This document shows, piece after piece, positions 5,795-6,926 of a stretch of 6,926 nt of DNA. The DNA is taken from contig DSDZ01000015.1 in assembly GCA_011048475.1 (NCBI GenBank), forward strand, positions 1 to 6,926, read 5' to 3'. A program made the translations under genes and the position numbers. The notes below the pieces were generated by a model. The model saw only the letters and a list, made by a program, of their open reading frames with translations, was not told the origin of the DNA and searched no databases. This DNA comes from Bacteroides sp. (GTDB lineage Bacteria; Bacteroidota; Bacteroidia; Bacteroidales; GCA-2748055). Positions within the stretch are counted from its first letter, which is position 1; every line of letters starts with the position of its first letter.

Positions 5795-6796
5795 ATGAAA
5801 AGACGCGCATTTCTGAAAACATCCGCTGCGACGGCGGTTGCAGGGTATGCTGCCCGCGGTGTTCTGCTGGCCGGGTCATCTGAAACCTGGGTAAGAGGCA
5901 TCGCCAATTCCCCCGGAACTTCTGCAACCAGGAAGGAGCCGTTCCGGGGGACTGCCGCCATCAGGCTTGGAGGACCTTTGTTTACTCCGTACGATGATCC
6001 CAGCGAGTGGATCCGGGTCCTGAAGGAACTGGGATACCGGGCGGCATACTGTCCGGTTGAACCGGGAACAGATGAAAGTACTGTCAGGGATTACGCAATT
6101 GCTGCTGCGAAGCATGATGTAGCGATCGCCGAGGTGGGTGCATGGAGCAATCCGCTCAGTCCCGTCCCCGGTGAGGCTGAAGCAGCGGTAGAAAAATGTA
6201 TCAGTGGGCTGCAACTGGCGGAGCTGATCGGAGCCCGCTGTTGTGTGAACATCAGCGGTTCAAAAAACGAAAAATACTGGGCCGGTCCGCATGAGGACAA
6301 TCTGACCGGGGAAACATTCGACCAGGTGGTGGAGGTCACCCGGAAAATCATTGATGCGGTGCAGCCTTCCCGTACCTTTTTCGCCCTTGAGGCCATGCCA
6401 TGGTCCTTTCCCGATTCCACAGAGACATACCTGCAGTTGCTGAAGGCCATTGACAGGAAGCATTTCGGGGTTCACCTGGATCCTGTCAACATGATCACCT
6501 CGCCCAGGGACTATTTCAATAACGGAGTCCTGATCAGGGAGATGTTCACTAAGCTGGGATCCCACATCAGAAGCTGTCACGCAAAGGACATTACCCTCAG
6601 GGAGGATAATTACATTCCCCAACTGGAGGAAGTGAGGCCGGGGATGGGTAAACTGGACTACAGCGTTTTCCTTGAAGAGCTTGCCGGGCTGAAAGATGTT
6701 CCATTGATGATGGAGCACCTGGAGACTGCCGGGGAGTACCGGCTGGCAGCTTCTCATATCAGGACCATAGGACGTTCTGTTGGAGTTTCAATCTAG
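5795..6796 (+). CDS. Tat-exported sugar isomerase/epimerase-like TIM barrel
   Basis: This 333-residue protein begins with a textbook twin-arginine signal, K2-R3-R4-A-F-L-K8, followed by an alanine-rich hydrophobic stretch to about residue 27. The protein should therefore be folded in the cytoplasm and exported. The mature part is a xylose-isomerase-like (AP endonuclease 2 type) TIM barrel. Likely metal ligands are E199 in A-L-E-A-M-P-W, D229 in V-H-L-D-P-V-N, H262 in S-C-H-A-K-D and E307 in M-M-E-H-L-E, which is the usual Glu-Asp-His-Glu set. Such enzymes isomerise or epimerise sugars, or act on 3-keto sugars and inositols. The length is normal for Tat-bearing members. AGGCAGGA directly precedes the ATG and no earlier in-frame start is better. 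It follows the deaminase gene by 51 bp, suggesting one operon. The substrate cannot be read from sequence. The fold and the export call are strong. Confidence 0.88.
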   Translation: MKRRAFLKTSAATAVAGYAARGVLLAGSSETWVRGIANSPGTSATRKEPFRGTAAIRLGGPLFTPYDDPSEWIRVLKELGYRAAYCPVEPGTDESTVRDYAIAAAKHDVAIAEVGAWSNPLSPVPGEAEAAVEKCISGLQLAELIGARCCVNISGSKNEKYWAGPHEDNLTGETFDQVVEVTRKIIDAVQPSRTFFALEAMPWSFPDSTETYLQLLKAIDRKHFGVHLDPVNMITSPRDYFNNGVLIREMFTKLGSHIRSCHAKDITLREDNYIPQLEEVRPGMGKLDYSVFLEELAGLKDVPLMMEHLETAGEYRLAASHIRTIGRSVGVSI

Positions 6797-6852
6797 GCCG
6801 GATCATTTAAAAAGTTCAGAATGATGATTACACCATTTATCTGGAGGTTGCC

Positions 6853-6926
6853 ATGAAGCAATCTGTCCTCTTGCTGATGGTGCTTTCGCTGGTATTCGCC
6901 GGTTCATGCAGTGGTCCGCACAACAG
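6853..6926 (+). CDS. Start of a lipoprotein gene, cut by window edge
   Basis: An ATG at 6853 follows a clear Shine-Dalgarno sequence GGAGG (6843-6847) with 5-nt spacing, the best ribosome binding site in the window. The 24 visible codons encode a lysine followed by a leucine/valine-rich hydrophobic stretch and F-A-G-S-C19-S, which fits a lipobox with Cys19 as the lipidated residue. The frame remains open at the edge. It lies 56 bp after the isomerase gene on the same strand and so probably belongs to that operon. The mature protein lies beyond the window, so its function is unknown; a hydrolase or binding protein acting outside the cytoplasm is plausible from context. Confidence 0.75.
   Translation, partial: MKQSVLLLMVLSLVFAGSCSGPHN

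Noticed and set aside
6802..6825. ATCATT-N12-AATGAT inverted repeat between the isomerase and lipoprotein genes
   Set aside because: The arms are short and AT-rich, no T-run follows, and the gap is more likely an ordinary intra-operon spacer.
1..6926. CRISPR arrays, tRNA or rRNA genes, IS elements and tandem repeats
   Set aside because: I read both strands and saw no regularly spaced repeats, tRNA-like cloverleaf, transposase frame or terminal repeats.

Overview
The window reads as a carbohydrate-utilisation and cell-envelope locus of a Bacteroidota-like bacterium, with a small toxin-antitoxin-like module at its left end. Three things suggest Bacteroidota: several starts are preceded by A-rich leaders rather than Shine-Dalgarno sequences (upstream of 2332 and 3267 on the minus strand); the protein types fit (a DoxX fusion, Tat-exported TIM-barrel proteins, a GH28 lipoprotein, an LFW/DUF6922-like small protein); and genes run in loose operons with gaps of about 50-80 bp. 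This is inferred from style and families, not from a marker gene. An uncultured, fairly GC-rich lineage is likely.

Layout. (1) 1-669, minus strand: a two-gene cassette. A 76-residue DUF6922-like protein is followed 2 nt later by an AbiEii-type nucleotidyltransferase that runs off the left edge. An 8-bp perfect inverted repeat lies just upstream. This part is visibly AT-richer than the rest. (2) 746-4877, minus strand: three genes transcribed leftward from a divergent promoter region. They are a DoxX membrane protein fused through an internal Tat-like segment to an aldo/keto-reductase-like barrel, a ChbG/YdjC-type deacetylase with a signal peptide, and a GH28-like beta-helix lipoprotein. (3) 4878-4990: the divergent intergenic region. 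(4) 4991-6926, plus strand: a glucosamine-6-phosphate deaminase family protein, a Tat-exported sugar isomerase/epimerase-type TIM barrel, and the start of a lipoprotein cut by the right edge.

How the genes may work together (inference). The GH28 lipoprotein, the exported deacetylase and the exported isomerase would process a glycan or its oligosaccharides outside the cytoplasm. The deaminase-family enzyme would handle a phosphorylated (amino) sugar inside. The DoxX fusion would provide a membrane-bound redox step. No SusC/SusD transporter, regulator or sugar kinase is visible, so the locus probably continues to the right.

The most striking observation is in the DoxX fusion. Directly after the internal Tat-like membrane segment lies D-A-T-T-G-A-T (residues 229-235), which matches the consensus Dxx(S/T)GA(T/S) that ApbE uses to attach FMN covalently. 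Together with the quinone-linked DoxX fold and the reductase-like barrel, this suggests an undescribed periplasmic flavin-dependent redox enzyme wired to the membrane.
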